A stretch of DNA of 64,000 bases from Phormidium tenue FACHB-886. Lineage in GTDB: Bacteria; Cyanobacteriota; Cyanobacteriia; Elainellales; Elainellaceae. This document shows positions 18,278-27,292 of this stretch, piece by piece (position 1 is the first letter of the stretch; every line of letters begins with the position of its first letter). The stretch covers positions 61,569 through 125,568 of the forward strand of contig NZ_JACXWX010000016.1 of the NCBI RefSeq assembly GCF_014764505.1, in the 5' to 3' direction. The notes beneath the pieces are model-generated. The model made no database searches and was not told the DNA's origin. It saw only the letters and a list, made by a program, of their open reading frames with translations. The position numbers were made by a program, and so were the translations under genes.

Positions 18278-20191
18278 TTATCTTCGGGCTTGATAGGCTG
18301 CGATCACTAAGTTCCTAGCCTTCTCCTGAGGACTTCCTGTAATCGGCTGCTTCACTGTTTCGATAGAAATTCCAACTTGAGCAGCTCGGCTCTCAAGAAA
18401 TTGGCTTAGCTGAGCGTATCGCCAACGATGCACACTTGCTCGATATTGAAGGGCATACTGCCGCTGAAGTTCTTCAGAGCCGGGAATTTTCTGTTCTGCT
18501 CTAGCTTGAATCTCGCTTTGGATAATTTCTCTGATATTGCTGAGGTCAGGTAGTACAAGGCTGCTAGCCCGATACTGCTTAGCGATCGCTATGATCTCAT
18601 GAGCAATTAATCGATCTATGTGTTTTCCTGTGTTCGCTTCTCTGATTCGGTTAGATGCACTTTTTTGTTGATTCTTGTGCCGCTGGTGTGCATTACGTTG
18701 CTGTCGTAAGCGATACTGGTTGAGAAGCTTGTAGTTCTTTCCTAAGAGTTGTCGAATGCTTCTATAAGTAATAACTTTTCCAGTTTGAACATCGACAATT
18801 GCGAGGGTGGCAGGTTTATCAAGTCCGTAGCTAACCCCCGCTAGGATTCCTGGTTGTCCCTCATAAAGGGGGCGACTTGGGCGAGGGAATGAATTATTCA
18901 GCAGGGATAACATTTTTTCCCGTCTCTTGATAAATGCTTCTTGGCTTTTGCTCAAATTCCCTTTGACTCTAGTGCTAGCGATAACCTTTGCACACCCATC
19001 AGCTTTCTTCTGACGGATTCGTTCTGTGCCTTCTTGAGTCCAGGTATCTGTTTCTATAGCACAGGACAAAACCAGTCGATGAATCTGCCAAGGTTCGCCG
19101 TTACCTTTGCCTTCCTGCCAGGCAATTCTTCCGGAGCGCAACGAAAACAAACCTGCTGAGGGCGGATTTTCACTGCTTTTTTTAATCTGCTGATCTTCTA
19201 GAAATCGCTTAAACCAGTGAAGGCTTCTTTGATCGCAATAAATTTCAAATGAGTGCTCACTCAAGCCGTTGAAATTGACACATAATCTGCCCTTCTCGTT
19301 TAGGAACCAGTGGAGATCTTCATTGGTTTCTAAATTGATTGGAAATGGCAGCGTAGCTGGCTCTGTTAGTAGCTTCGCTTGCCAGTCCGCTGCTTGAGTT
19401 TCATCTTCAGGAACACATACTTCTGCCTTGTTTAAGGTTTCTATCCAAGTATGCCAAGACAGGTTCCGTCCATTTGGAAGCCGTGTATGCTCAAGGGTAG
19501 TGATCAGGCGTTCAAGACGAATTTCTGTTTTACGGCGACGTTTGATGAAGTTGTTCGGGTCTTCAGCCTTATCGGGTAGCTTGCAGCCGTTTTTGAGTAG
19601 ATAAGCGATCGCGCATCGAGCCAAGATTTCTTCTGTTTCCCAGTAAAGCTTGAAAAGGTTACTAGAAATACGTGCTCCTGATTGCTGCGTCTCCTTCTTC
19701 CCTTTCTTCTCACCTTGAGGCTTTGTAGAGCGTTGTTTATTGCCTGTTGGGACTGATTCATTTAACTGGCTTAAAAGCTCATTGGCTTTTGCTCTCAAAG
19801 TGTTAATGTCACTCTGGCTAGCGATCGTTAACTCGTCATCACTTTGAAGAATCGCTAACCATCGAGTTTGACCGGCAATCTGGTTTCTAAGGCGCGTTTG
19901 GAGAGCGAACCAAGACTTAAAAATTCGCTGTACAGTTGCAGTTGCTGACGTGTAAAACCTTCCCGGCTGCCCTGCGAATCGAGGATTCTGTTTTAGCTGC
20001 TTACAAGTTTCCTTGACAGTGTTAGGAGGAATTTTGCCTGAGTGACGCCATTCCTCAAAGTGAGCATCTTGAGCAATGCGTTGTAGCAGTTCGTTGATGA
20101 GAGGGGTATGCTTTTCTGTCATCAAACGCCAGACTTTACAACGAGTAGCTTCAGTTGCAACGAGCATACATTGGATTGTTTTGACACTCAT
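18278..20191 (-). CDS. cas12k: Cas12k, nuclease-dead type V-K effector
   Basis: 637 aa, the same size as ShCas12k (639). Binds crRNA-tracrRNA and finds the target for the transposase but does not cut. Conserved blocks: TPLINELLQRIAQ near the N-terminus, PRFAGQPGRFYTSA, LLKNGCKL, RLCVNFNGLSE, LHWFKRFLEDQQ, NSFPRPSRPLYEGQPGILAGVSYGLDKPATLA, YKLLNQYRLRQQ, QYRASVHRWRYAQL. In RuvC-I the catalytic Asp position is Ser (GVSYGLDKP, about residue 451), as expected for an inactive RuvC. The tracrRNA follows directly downstream. Intact. Confidence 0.97.
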   Translation of the reverse strand: MSVKTIQCMLVATEATRCKVWRLMTEKHTPLINELLQRIAQDAHFEEWRHSGKIPPNTVKETCKQLKQNPRFAGQPGRFYTSATATVQRIFKSWFALQTRLRNQIAGQTRWLAILQSDDELTIASQSDINTLRAKANELLSQLNESVPTGNKQRSTKPQGEKKGKKETQQSGARISSNLFKLYWETEEILARCAIAYLLKNGCKLPDKAEDPNNFIKRRRKTEIRLERLITTLEHTRLPNGRNLSWHTWIETLNKAEVCVPEDETQAADWQAKLLTEPATLPFPINLETNEDLHWFLNEKGRLCVNFNGLSEHSFEIYCDQRSLHWFKRFLEDQQIKKSSENPPSAGLFSLRSGRIAWQEGKGNGEPWQIHRLVLSCAIETDTWTQEGTERIRQKKADGCAKVIASTRVKGNLSKSQEAFIKRREKMLSLLNNSFPRPSRPLYEGQPGILAGVSYGLDKPATLAIVDVQTGKVITYRSIRQLLGKNYKLLNQYRLRQQRNAHQRHKNQQKSASNRIREANTGKHIDRLIAHEIIAIAKQYRASSLVLPDLSNIREIIQSEIQARAEQKIPGSEELQRQYALQYRASVHRWRYAQLSQFLESRAAQVGISIETVKQPITGSPQEKARNLVIAAYQARR

Positions 20192-20440
20192 CGGACGATC
20201 CCCCGATTGTGGTAGGGCAAGTGGTCGAGTAGGTGGGTAATGTTGAGCGATCGCGGGTATGGTTGTTTCAATTTAACCAAGGAAAATAATACATTAGTTC
20301 TACTTTCTTGGAAATATATATTAGTCTAGAAATTTGTCATTCTGGCAAGTTCTTTGACTATGGCTCTTGCTCCTCGCCCCCCGACTCCTCGACACTGAAA
20401 TGCGTTAAAGGCGTATTTTCACCCCTTGGGCAACGAGCAG
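20192..20440. promoter_or_regulatory. Divergent promoter region between cas12k and the HTH gene
   Basis: About 250 bp, AT-rich at 20270-20340 (many ATATAT/TTCTTGGAAA tracts), between two outward-facing genes. This is where a repressor of cas12k would bind in V-K elements. No specific operator could be fixed by eye. Confidence 0.5.
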
Positions 20441-20686
20441 ATGGAACTCGATGAGTTTCTGAGGAATTGGGATGTATCACGCGAGGAGTTAGCGTTCATT
20501 TGCGACTGTTCTCTCACTACTGTGAATCACTGGTTTTCCCAAGGAGAGCATCGTAGAATTCCAACTGATAAGCATAAGCAGCGACTGGCATTGGCGCATC
20601 ATATCTGGGTGACGATCGAGTCTGAGCCGGAGTATCTCCAGAGGCTGCGCCAGATGTACCACAAGAAATCTAGACGAAAGCCATAA
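20441..20686 (+). CDS. Small HTH regulator, candidate cas12k repressor (CvkR-like position)
   Basis: 81 aa from the ATG at 20441; an upstream TTG at 20426 would add five residues. The stretch WDVSREELAFICDCSLTTVN is a clear helix-turn-helix, followed by HWFSQGEHRRIPTDKHKQRL and a basic tail (KKSRRKP). It is divergent from cas12k. In V-K CASTs the gene in this place often encodes CvkR, a repressor of cas12k and tracrRNA. Family membership is inferred from position; the sequence looks more like a short XRE-type HTH than a full MerR protein. Confidence 0.6.
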   Translation: MELDEFLRNWDVSREELAFICDCSLTTVNHWFSQGEHRRIPTDKHKQRLALAHHIWVTIESEPEYLQRLRQMYHKKSRRKP

Positions 20687-20754
20687 TTATGAATCTTGCC
20701 ATTTGACAAGATTTTCTTGTCATCCTGATTGATTCAAACGTACCATTCTGCTGA

Positions 20755-21483
<729 letters not shown>

Positions 21484-21549
21484 TAGCTAAAAATCTGCAT
21501 CGGTGAAAAAGCCTTCGTCAATGCGCTTAATGTGGAAGATTTCTTTGAT

Positions 21550-21648
21550 GCTATAGCTGTAGCCAAGTTGGTTAGGACGTTTTTGTAGGCGCGCTTCGCG
21601 CGCCTACAAAAACGTCCCTGTCCTAATCGTTGTGGCGACGGCTATAAC
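21550..21648. repeat. MITE-like palindrome with 20-bp perfect core, also a terminator
   Basis: The core stem at 21575-21594 / 21598-21617 (GGACGTTTTTGTAGGCGCGC and its complement) has a TTC loop. Outside it, an imperfect inverted repeat extends to CTATAGC at both ends (CTATAGCTGTAGCCAA left, TTGTGGCGACGGCTATA right). It sits between the converging nuclease and mrr genes and supplies the last codons and stop of the mrr frame. The terminal CTATAGC also occurs at 9631-9729. Confidence 0.6.
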
Positions 21649-22504
21649 TCCGACATTGTGTTGAATCATTAGCTGAGCCAGTTTTTGTCCATCGATCAGG
21701 ATAATTTTGCTGTCTCGTAATTGCGAGGCGTAAGCGATCGCCTGTTGCGTGTAGGTTGAGGTAGTTAGAAATACCCCTTTGCGGGCACCCACGCCTGCCA
21801 AGGCTCCTTGAAATGTCTGAACTTTTTCTCTGCCCACTGAGTTCTCCCAGCGTTTGGCTTGGATATAGATGACATCCAGCCCCAGTTTGTCTTCTTTGAT
21901 AGTGCCGTCAATGCCACCATCAGGACCACGGGGAATGCCTTCAACATCTTTGAGGCTGCCGCCATAGCCCATTACATGAAGGAGTTTCAGAACTAAACCC
22001 TCAAAGCGATCGGGTGGCATTTGCTTCACTTTGTCGAGCAATTCATCCCGTAATTCGGCATCTAAGATCCTAATTGCCTGACTGATGGTTTCCTCTGGAG
22101 TTGTGCCAGGGGAAGGATCATCATCTTGGGGGGTAGAAAACGGTTGTTCCGAAATGGAACGTTCTTTGAAATTCCCGGAATTCATCAAAGCGTTGCAGGT
22201 AGAGGTAATCGATCGCAGGTGGATTTTCTGCCAATAGGTCTTGACCGCGTTGGGTGATCTGAACACAGCCTCGTTTGGGGCGGGAGAGTAGCCTAGCTTT
22301 GCGGAGGTAGGTACTTGCCCAGCCCACTCGGTTGTCAAAGATGGACTGTCTACCACTAGGAAGTTTGATGGCTCGTTGTTCTGGGGTAAGGTTGAGGCGT
22401 TGAGCGAGCTTTTCGCGTAGTGCTGCAATGTGATGAACCTGTCCATCCTCAGCGGCAAGTTTGAGGAGGGGGAGCATGAATTGGTCGTAGGTGGGTAGTG
22501 ACAT
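21604..22504 (-). pseudogene. Mrr-type restriction endonuclease, frameshifted
   Basis: Two frames make one Mrr protein. The first (ATG at 22504) is the winged-helix Mrr_N domain: MSLPTYDQFMLPLLKLAAED to RFDEFREFQ. The second carries on with KERSISEQPF, then TPEETISQAIRIL and the catalytic domain (RFEGLVLKLLHVMGYGG; GPDGGIDGTIKED; VIYIQAKRWE). The D ... QAK nuclease residues are intact. The frame change is near 22160 (GAATTTCAAAGAACG), where one base too many breaks the reading. The family cuts methylated or foreign DNA. The gene starts 2 bp after the DUF4268 gene. Confidence 0.85.
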
Positions 22505-22506
22505 TG

Positions 22507-23484
22507 CTAGATGCCTAGCTTGTTGATGTGGGGCTTGAAGGCTTGCTCCAAACGAACCATTGCGTCAATCATGGCAGCTTGAATCGTGGACCATTCATCC
22601 TCGCTGTTACGATAGCCGCCTGTGGTAATCGTTTTTCTGATGCGACAGGCACGTTTTCCTTCTAGACGTTCCCACTCCAGAGGACCACCAAAAGTTGACT
22701 CGATAGCATCTTGAGCCGATAAAAGCTTGTCAAAAATTTCTTTGTTTTCATTCTCACTTTCCTTGCCGCGATCGATATATAACTCGGCAGTTGCATGGTG
22801 CTGTCGAACAGAGTAGTTAAACCCTAGTCCCCGTACTCCAGCATTAGTTCCCAGCCAACTATATTGGCTCGGTGCAATGTTGGCATGTAACTTGGTTTTT
22901 CCCCTCGCCATTTCTAGTAACTGTGTCCAGAATTTGTATCGCAACGGATAGCGTTCGGCAATCTCTTTCTTCGTTTCTCCGACCTCTCGGCTCTCCTGGC
23001 TGGGACCCACGATGAGCGTCAGGAGTGGAGCAGGTAAGGAATCTCCAATCCGCACGGCTTCTACTTTGACCAAATAAAAGGATGCAGCAACTGATTCATT
23101 CAGCCATGCGATCGCCTGTACGTGTTCTGGTCTCGGATCAGCCACAATCCAAACGGCTGTTTTAGCTTGAAATGCCGCTAGATAGGTCAGCAGCTTCCCA
23201 AGATGGTCGTGGTCGCTCTTCTCCAACTGATTCTCAATGACAACGGGGTTTCCCGACTCATCTTCAGCAACCAGGTCTACGCTAAAGGAGCCAGCAGATT
23301 GTTCACGTTCTGGGTTGGTGAGGTTGAGATCGAGCAGATTGTTCAGCACATCGATATTGCTCTGTAACCAGGTCGTAAAGTCATACGCTTCATGTTTCCA
23401 GACTTCTCTTAAGGCGACCCGTTGAAGTTTGCCAATCACTGGGTCTCTCAGCGTCTCAAAGGATCGTGTGGCTGAAGCTTTCAT
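22507..23484 (-). CDS. DUF4268 protein with nuclease-like N-terminal half
   Basis: 325 aa. The N-terminal half has SFSVDLVAEDESGNPVVIENQ followed by SDHDHLGKLLTYLAAF. This D ... IEN(Q) pattern resembles PD-(D/E)XK folds, with Gln in place of the usual Lys. The C-terminal half (YKFWTQLLEMARGK and KTITTGGYRNSEDEW) is the DUF4268 part. Proteins of this family occur in restriction and defence islands. It is transcribed directly ahead of mrr, so the two probably formed one system. Confidence 0.65.
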   Translation of the reverse strand: MKASATRSFETLRDPVIGKLQRVALREVWKHEAYDFTTWLQSNIDVLNNLLDLNLTNPEREQSAGSFSVDLVAEDESGNPVVIENQLEKSDHDHLGKLLTYLAAFQAKTAVWIVADPRPEHVQAIAWLNESVAASFYLVKVEAVRIGDSLPAPLLTLIVGPSQESREVGETKKEIAERYPLRYKFWTQLLEMARGKTKLHANIAPSQYSWLGTNAGVRGLGFNYSVRQHHATAELYIDRGKESENENKEIFDKLLSAQDAIESTFGGPLEWERLEGKRACRIRKTITTGGYRNSEDEWSTIQAAMIDAMVRLEQAFKPHINKLGI

Positions 23485-23527
23485 TGGTTCTACTCAGTTC
23501 GATTTGTGCATAAGGAGGTTCATGCCC

Positions 23528-23757
23528 TTAGGTTGCCCAGTCTTTGCAAAGAGTTTCGGCTTGTTGGATGACCGTCTGGGTTACTTTTTCTTGTTTATCT
23601 TGTGGGTAGCCGTATTTGCGGAGGAGCTGTTTCACGATCGTCCTCAGTTTGCTCTGACAGTTTCGCGCTCTGTCCAGTTGATCTACACATTGTGACAGAC
23701 GGCTTCCGCTAGCTCACGGGCGACCGTTTTCAGAGTTTTATCTCCAGTATTTGAATG
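23528..23757 (-). pseudogene. C-terminal remnant of a type I restriction HsdR subunit
   Basis: Minus-strand reading gives [19 protein letters not shown], a [15 protein letters not shown], then after a frame change [20 protein letters not shown] and [16 protein letters not shown] to a stop at 23530. This order is the very end of HsdR proteins. The motor and nuclease parts are absent. It is an inert relic of an earlier restriction system at this site, just upstream of the DUF4268/mrr pair. Confidence 0.8.
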
Positions 23758-23888
23758 ACGCTGTTGTTACCTTTCGTGTAAGCCAATCGCAGTTCTAATC
23801 CCTGAGTTTGCAAACCTTCGCCATTTCAGAAAAATCTGGCAAACGTCGTATATAGTGAGGTATAGCGTAACTAATTCTTCACTACAGA

Positions 23889-24065
23889 ATGCCCAGATCC
23901 GGCAAGCGCTACATCGAACACTTGAATGTCAGGGTTCCGACCTCGGAGATGGAACTCCTGAGACAGTATTGCGAGGAGACCCATCGCACCCAATCGGATG
24001 TGATCCGGGAGTTTATTCGTAGCCTAAAATCTGTCATTGCCGATGCAACTCATCCAGATACTTAA
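23889..24065 (+). CDS. Ribbon-helix-helix (Arc/CopG-like) regulator, 58 aa
   Basis: Starts MPRSGKRYIEHLNVRVPTSE. The short strand YIEHLNVRVP and the two helices (SEMELLRQYCEETHR; TQSDVIREFIRSLKS) are a classic ribbon-helix-helix. It starts 31 bp before the Trypco2 gene on the same strand, so it probably autoregulates the Trypco2-CHAT unit. Arc-type regulators have also been linked to V-K CASTs, so control of cas12k cannot be excluded. Confidence 0.75.
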   Translation: MPRSGKRYIEHLNVRVPTSEMELLRQYCEETHRTQSDVIREFIRSLKSVIADATHPDT

Positions 24066-24096
24066 TTAGTTTTCCTATTTCATGGAGTTATAAACA

Positions 24097-24489
24097 ATGT
24101 CAGATAACAATCAGCGATCAATTGGACTTGCTGAACTGATTGAACAGGTTAAACAGGAGCTACTCTCTACGGCTCCCGGTCAGACTAAAGATGCCCCAAT
24201 TCTTTTTGTAGAGTCCGTTGAACTGGAACTCCAGGTTACGGTCAAACGGGAAGGCAAAGCAGGCGTCAAGATTAATGTCGTCTCCATTGGCGGTGGTGAA
24301 TTGGGAGGCAGTGTGAGCCGTGATGATGTTCACAAGGTGAAAGTAAGTTTGTCCCCTCTTTTCGATAAGAAACGCCTAATGGAGTTTTATAACACGCTGC
24401 ATTCAGATCAAGTGCCGAAATCAGTGAAGCAAAGCTTAGAAGCGCTCTTCAAGGGCAATGATGAAGATCCTGATGCAGGTGTTATTTAA
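24097..24489 (+). CDS. Trypco2-domain protein (conflict-system component)
   Basis: 130 aa. IGLAELIEQVKQELL, then APILFVESVELELQVTV and VVSIGGGELGGSVSRDDVHKV match the trypsin-co-occurring domain 2. This domain is found next to proteases and other effectors in predicted bacterial conflict systems. It has no catalytic residues. It is 17 bp upstream of the CHAT gene, so it is likely its partner, perhaps a sensor or adaptor. Confidence 0.75.
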   Translation: MSDNNQRSIGLAELIEQVKQELLSTAPGQTKDAPILFVESVELELQVTVKREGKAGVKINVVSIGGGELGGSVSRDDVHKVKVSLSPLFDKKRLMEFYNTLHSDQVPKSVKQSLEALFKGNDEDPDAGVI

Positions 24490-24506
24490 TCACCATTAGC
24501 CTATTC

Positions 24507-27038
24507 ATGGAATTGCTGTCTCTCTACCTCTCAGCTATAGATGATGCTTACTTCAAAGTCATTGCTCGCTCAAGTGTTGGGCAATCAGAAGTAGATTCAC
24601 GACTTCCCTTCTTCGAGACGAGGGATCGCTGGCGCACAACGCTAATCAAAGCCCTAGAAGTGAATGAGTTTCGGTCTTCTGCTTTTCAGCGTGAGGGGGA
24701 GCAGGATTGGTTGGTGGAGCAGGGGTTGCTGAGTGAAGACCGCGAAAGCTTTCATCCGACCATGCTGGCTCGCATTGGTCAAGCAATGTATGAAGTGCTC
24801 TTTCCAGTAGGAGGGATGCGGGATGTGCTGCAACGGGCGATTGCTCAAGCGGAGAACAATGAGACTCAACTCCACATTCAACTAGAATTCAACGCAGAAA
24901 TTACCAAACGCAGCCGTCTACCTGACTATCCCTGGGAGCTTGTGCACGATGGGCAGAAGTTTCTTGTTCATCATCAAGTAAGGTTCTCTCGTTATATTGC
25001 CTACATCGCAAATGTTACTAAGTTGCCGCTTGTCCAAAAACTGAATGTACTCCTGGTTTCTTCAACGGCATCAGATGGAGACAATGAGTTGTTACCTCTC
25101 TCTAATAAGGAACAGCAAGCGGTCCTAAAGGGGCTAAGAAAGCCAGAGGAAGAAGGACTAATTCAGGTCAATCAATTGAAGCCAGCAACTCTGAATCAGC
25201 TAAGAGCTTATCTCACAGATAATCGAGGTGAGCAATCGCCACATATCTTTCACTTTGATGGTCATGGTCTATTTGGTAGACGTTGTAATGTTGATTCTTG
25301 CCGAACCATTCATAAAGACTTGAGCATTAAGAAGTGCAAAACATGTGGAGTTACTTTACCTGATGAACCACAAGGCTATCTCCTGTTTGAGACAGAAGAG
25401 GATGATGAGAACGAGGCTGATTATATCAGTGCCACTGAGTTAGGAGAATTGCTCCAGAAGACTAGCTTTGGAGGTGCTTCGACCCAGAAGAACAGTGTAA
25501 CAGTTGCTGTGTTAAGCGCCTGTAAGTCCGGCATGGCACTGGGTGGAGAATCGGTCTTCAATGGTGTAGCACAGAGGTTAATCAGTCACCGCATTCCGGC
25601 AGTTGTGGCAATGCAATACACTGTTCGGGTCGATAGTGCCACAAAGTTTTCTGAGCAATTCTATCGTGCTCTTAGCAGCAAAAATTCATCTCTGGCAATC
25701 GCTATTAGCCAAGGACAGGAAGCAATGGGGGCAGAGGGCAATCAATGGTATCGTCCAGTGCTTTATCTACGGTGGCAGGACAATGAGGGGGGACAACTGT
25801 TTGCGCTTCCTCAACCAAAGGTGAATATCTTTAACAAGCTAGGTGATTCTCAAGGAGAGCAGCAGGAGCATACAGGTACAACGCTTAAAAAATTGATTCT
25901 CATGCTGTCAGCTAATCCTGAGAATATTGACAGATTGCGTAGGGGAGAGGAGATTAAGACAATTGAAAATGCTCTAGATAGAGCCACTCTAGCTCGGCTT
26001 AAGCAGAACAGAAGTAGTACAATTCTTGATCCACCACTTAACAAACTCAACGTAAGGGCAACTGATCTTTCCCAAGAATTATCAACAATTCAATCTTCTG
26101 TTATTTGCATTTCCGGAGATGAAGATGGCATTGAAGGTTTAATGCTAGGAAGTAGTTCTAGTAAAAATGAATTTAATCATTCAGGGAAATTAAAGCCAAT
26201 AGCTGATTTTTTTCAGCTTTACTCACAAAGAATAGATTGCGTAATTCTAAATGGTTGCTATTCTGAGGAACAAGCTAGAAGCATTGTCCAAAACATTGAA
26301 TTTGTGATTGGTATAAATCGAAACTTAGAGCATGAGAAAGTTGTTAAATTTTTTAGTGAATTTTACTATCAGTTAGGTCTAGAGAATACAATTCAATCTT
26401 CATATTCCCTCGCCTATAATCTCCTTGAACGAATAGATTCTGAAAATACTCAGCTACTACCCACACTTCTTAGAAGAGATGACGAAAGAAAACGAAGAAA
26501 GTTAGAAGAAGAATTAATTGATTGTAACGAAAAGATTAAGCACGATCAAGATAATGTAGAGCTTTGGAGAAAGAAGGCTAGTTTACTCAAAGGATTAGAG
26601 CGCTCTGAAGAGGCAGCTCAAGCATATGAAAGGGCATCTTTACTTGACCCTAGTAACTATAAAATTAGAGTTGAACAAGGAGATGCCTTAGAGCAGTTTG
26701 GAAAGCATGAAAAAGCAGTTAACGCCTATGATGAAGCGCTTAAATTAGAGCAGGAAGACTACAAAGTTTGGTGGAAAAAGGGGCAAGCTCTTGCTGAAGC
26801 AAGACAGTATAGTGAAGCTGCAAAGTCCTATGATAAAGCAGTTGTGCTGAAGCCTCCTTCGCCGGATAACTACATAATTTGTAGAGAATATGGCTTCATT
26901 TTGAAGAAGCTAGAACAATATCAAAATAGTGTAAATTCATACAAAAAATCATTAAGTTTTGAGCCTAGATATCGGGCATCAAACTATGAAAAAAGGCAAG
27001 TATATAAAAAAAAGTATTTCAGGAAAGGGAATTTTTAA
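24507..27038 (+). CDS. CHAT caspase-like protease with second degenerate CHAT domain and TPRs
   Basis: 843 aa. Domain 1 has the His in HIFHFDGHGLF (about residue 250) and the Cys in VAVLSACKSGM (about 335), an intact CHAT dyad. Between them a Cys-rich insert (CNVDSC ... KKCKTCG) may bind zinc. Domain 2 starts LILMLSANPENIDRLRRGEE (about 462). There the HFSGHG position reads ISGDEDG, so His is lost, while Cys stays in VILNGCYSEEQA (about 578). Three to four TPRs follow (about 675-835). CHAT proteins are proteases in caspase-like immunity. The gene lies between Trypco2 and the retron. Confidence 0.85.
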   Translation: MELLSLYLSAIDDAYFKVIARSSVGQSEVDSRLPFFETRDRWRTTLIKALEVNEFRSSAFQREGEQDWLVEQGLLSEDRESFHPTMLARIGQAMYEVLFPVGGMRDVLQRAIAQAENNETQLHIQLEFNAEITKRSRLPDYPWELVHDGQKFLVHHQVRFSRYIAYIANVTKLPLVQKLNVLLVSSTASDGDNELLPLSNKEQQAVLKGLRKPEEEGLIQVNQLKPATLNQLRAYLTDNRGEQSPHIFHFDGHGLFGRRCNVDSCRTIHKDLSIKKCKTCGVTLPDEPQGYLLFETEEDDENEADYISATELGELLQKTSFGGASTQKNSVTVAVLSACKSGMALGGESVFNGVAQRLISHRIPAVVAMQYTVRVDSATKFSEQFYRALSSKNSSLAIAISQGQEAMGAEGNQWYRPVLYLRWQDNEGGQLFALPQPKVNIFNKLGDSQGEQQEHTGTTLKKLILMLSANPENIDRLRRGEEIKTIENALDRATLARLKQNRSSTILDPPLNKLNVRATDLSQELSTIQSSVICISGDEDGIEGLMLGSSSSKNEFNHSGKLKPIADFFQLYSQRIDCVILNGCYSEEQARSIVQNIEFVIGINRNLEHEKVVKFFSEFYYQLGLENTIQSSYSLAYNLLERIDSENTQLLPTLLRRDDERKRRKLEEELIDCNEKIKHDQDNVELWRKKASLLKGLERSEEAAQAYERASLLDPSNYKIRVEQGDALEQFGKHEKAVNAYDEALKLEQEDYKVWWKKGQALAEARQYSEAAKSYDKAVVLKPPSPDNYIICREYGFILKKLEQYQNSVNSYKKSLSFEPRYRASNYEKRQVYKKKYFRKGNF

Positions 27039-27065
27039 ATGTTGAGCTATATTATCTAGTAATGA

Positions 27066-27222
27066 AGCATCTGTAGATATCAATTTCCATTGACTAAATG
27101 CGATGGTGTATTTCAACGCTGGCAATAGCCCGTTGCTACAGCGGTGATAGTTCCTTGTTACTACTGTTACCAGTGGATCGCTGTTAACTTGGGCAGAAAA
27201 CGTAGATATGTCTACAGATGCT
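27066..27222 (+). ncRNA. Retron msr-msd RNA (a1/a2 arms)
   Basis: A perfect 12-bp inverted repeat, AGCATCTGTAGA at 27066-27077 and TCTACAGATGCT at 27211-27222, encloses about 130 nt. Inside are hairpin-forming parts, for example ACAGCG ... CGCTGT around GGTGATAGT / ACTACTGTTACC. It lies 70 bp before the reverse transcriptase and 27 bp after the CHAT stop. This is the expected layout of a retron RNA: outer arms a1/a2, msr then msd. The branching guanosine and the DNA ends cannot be fixed by eye. Confidence 0.75.
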
Positions 27223-27292
27223 CTCCTTTATTGAAATTATTTATGTTTTTCATTAAGCACAGTATTAATACAATACAAGCAAAGAGTGAAAC

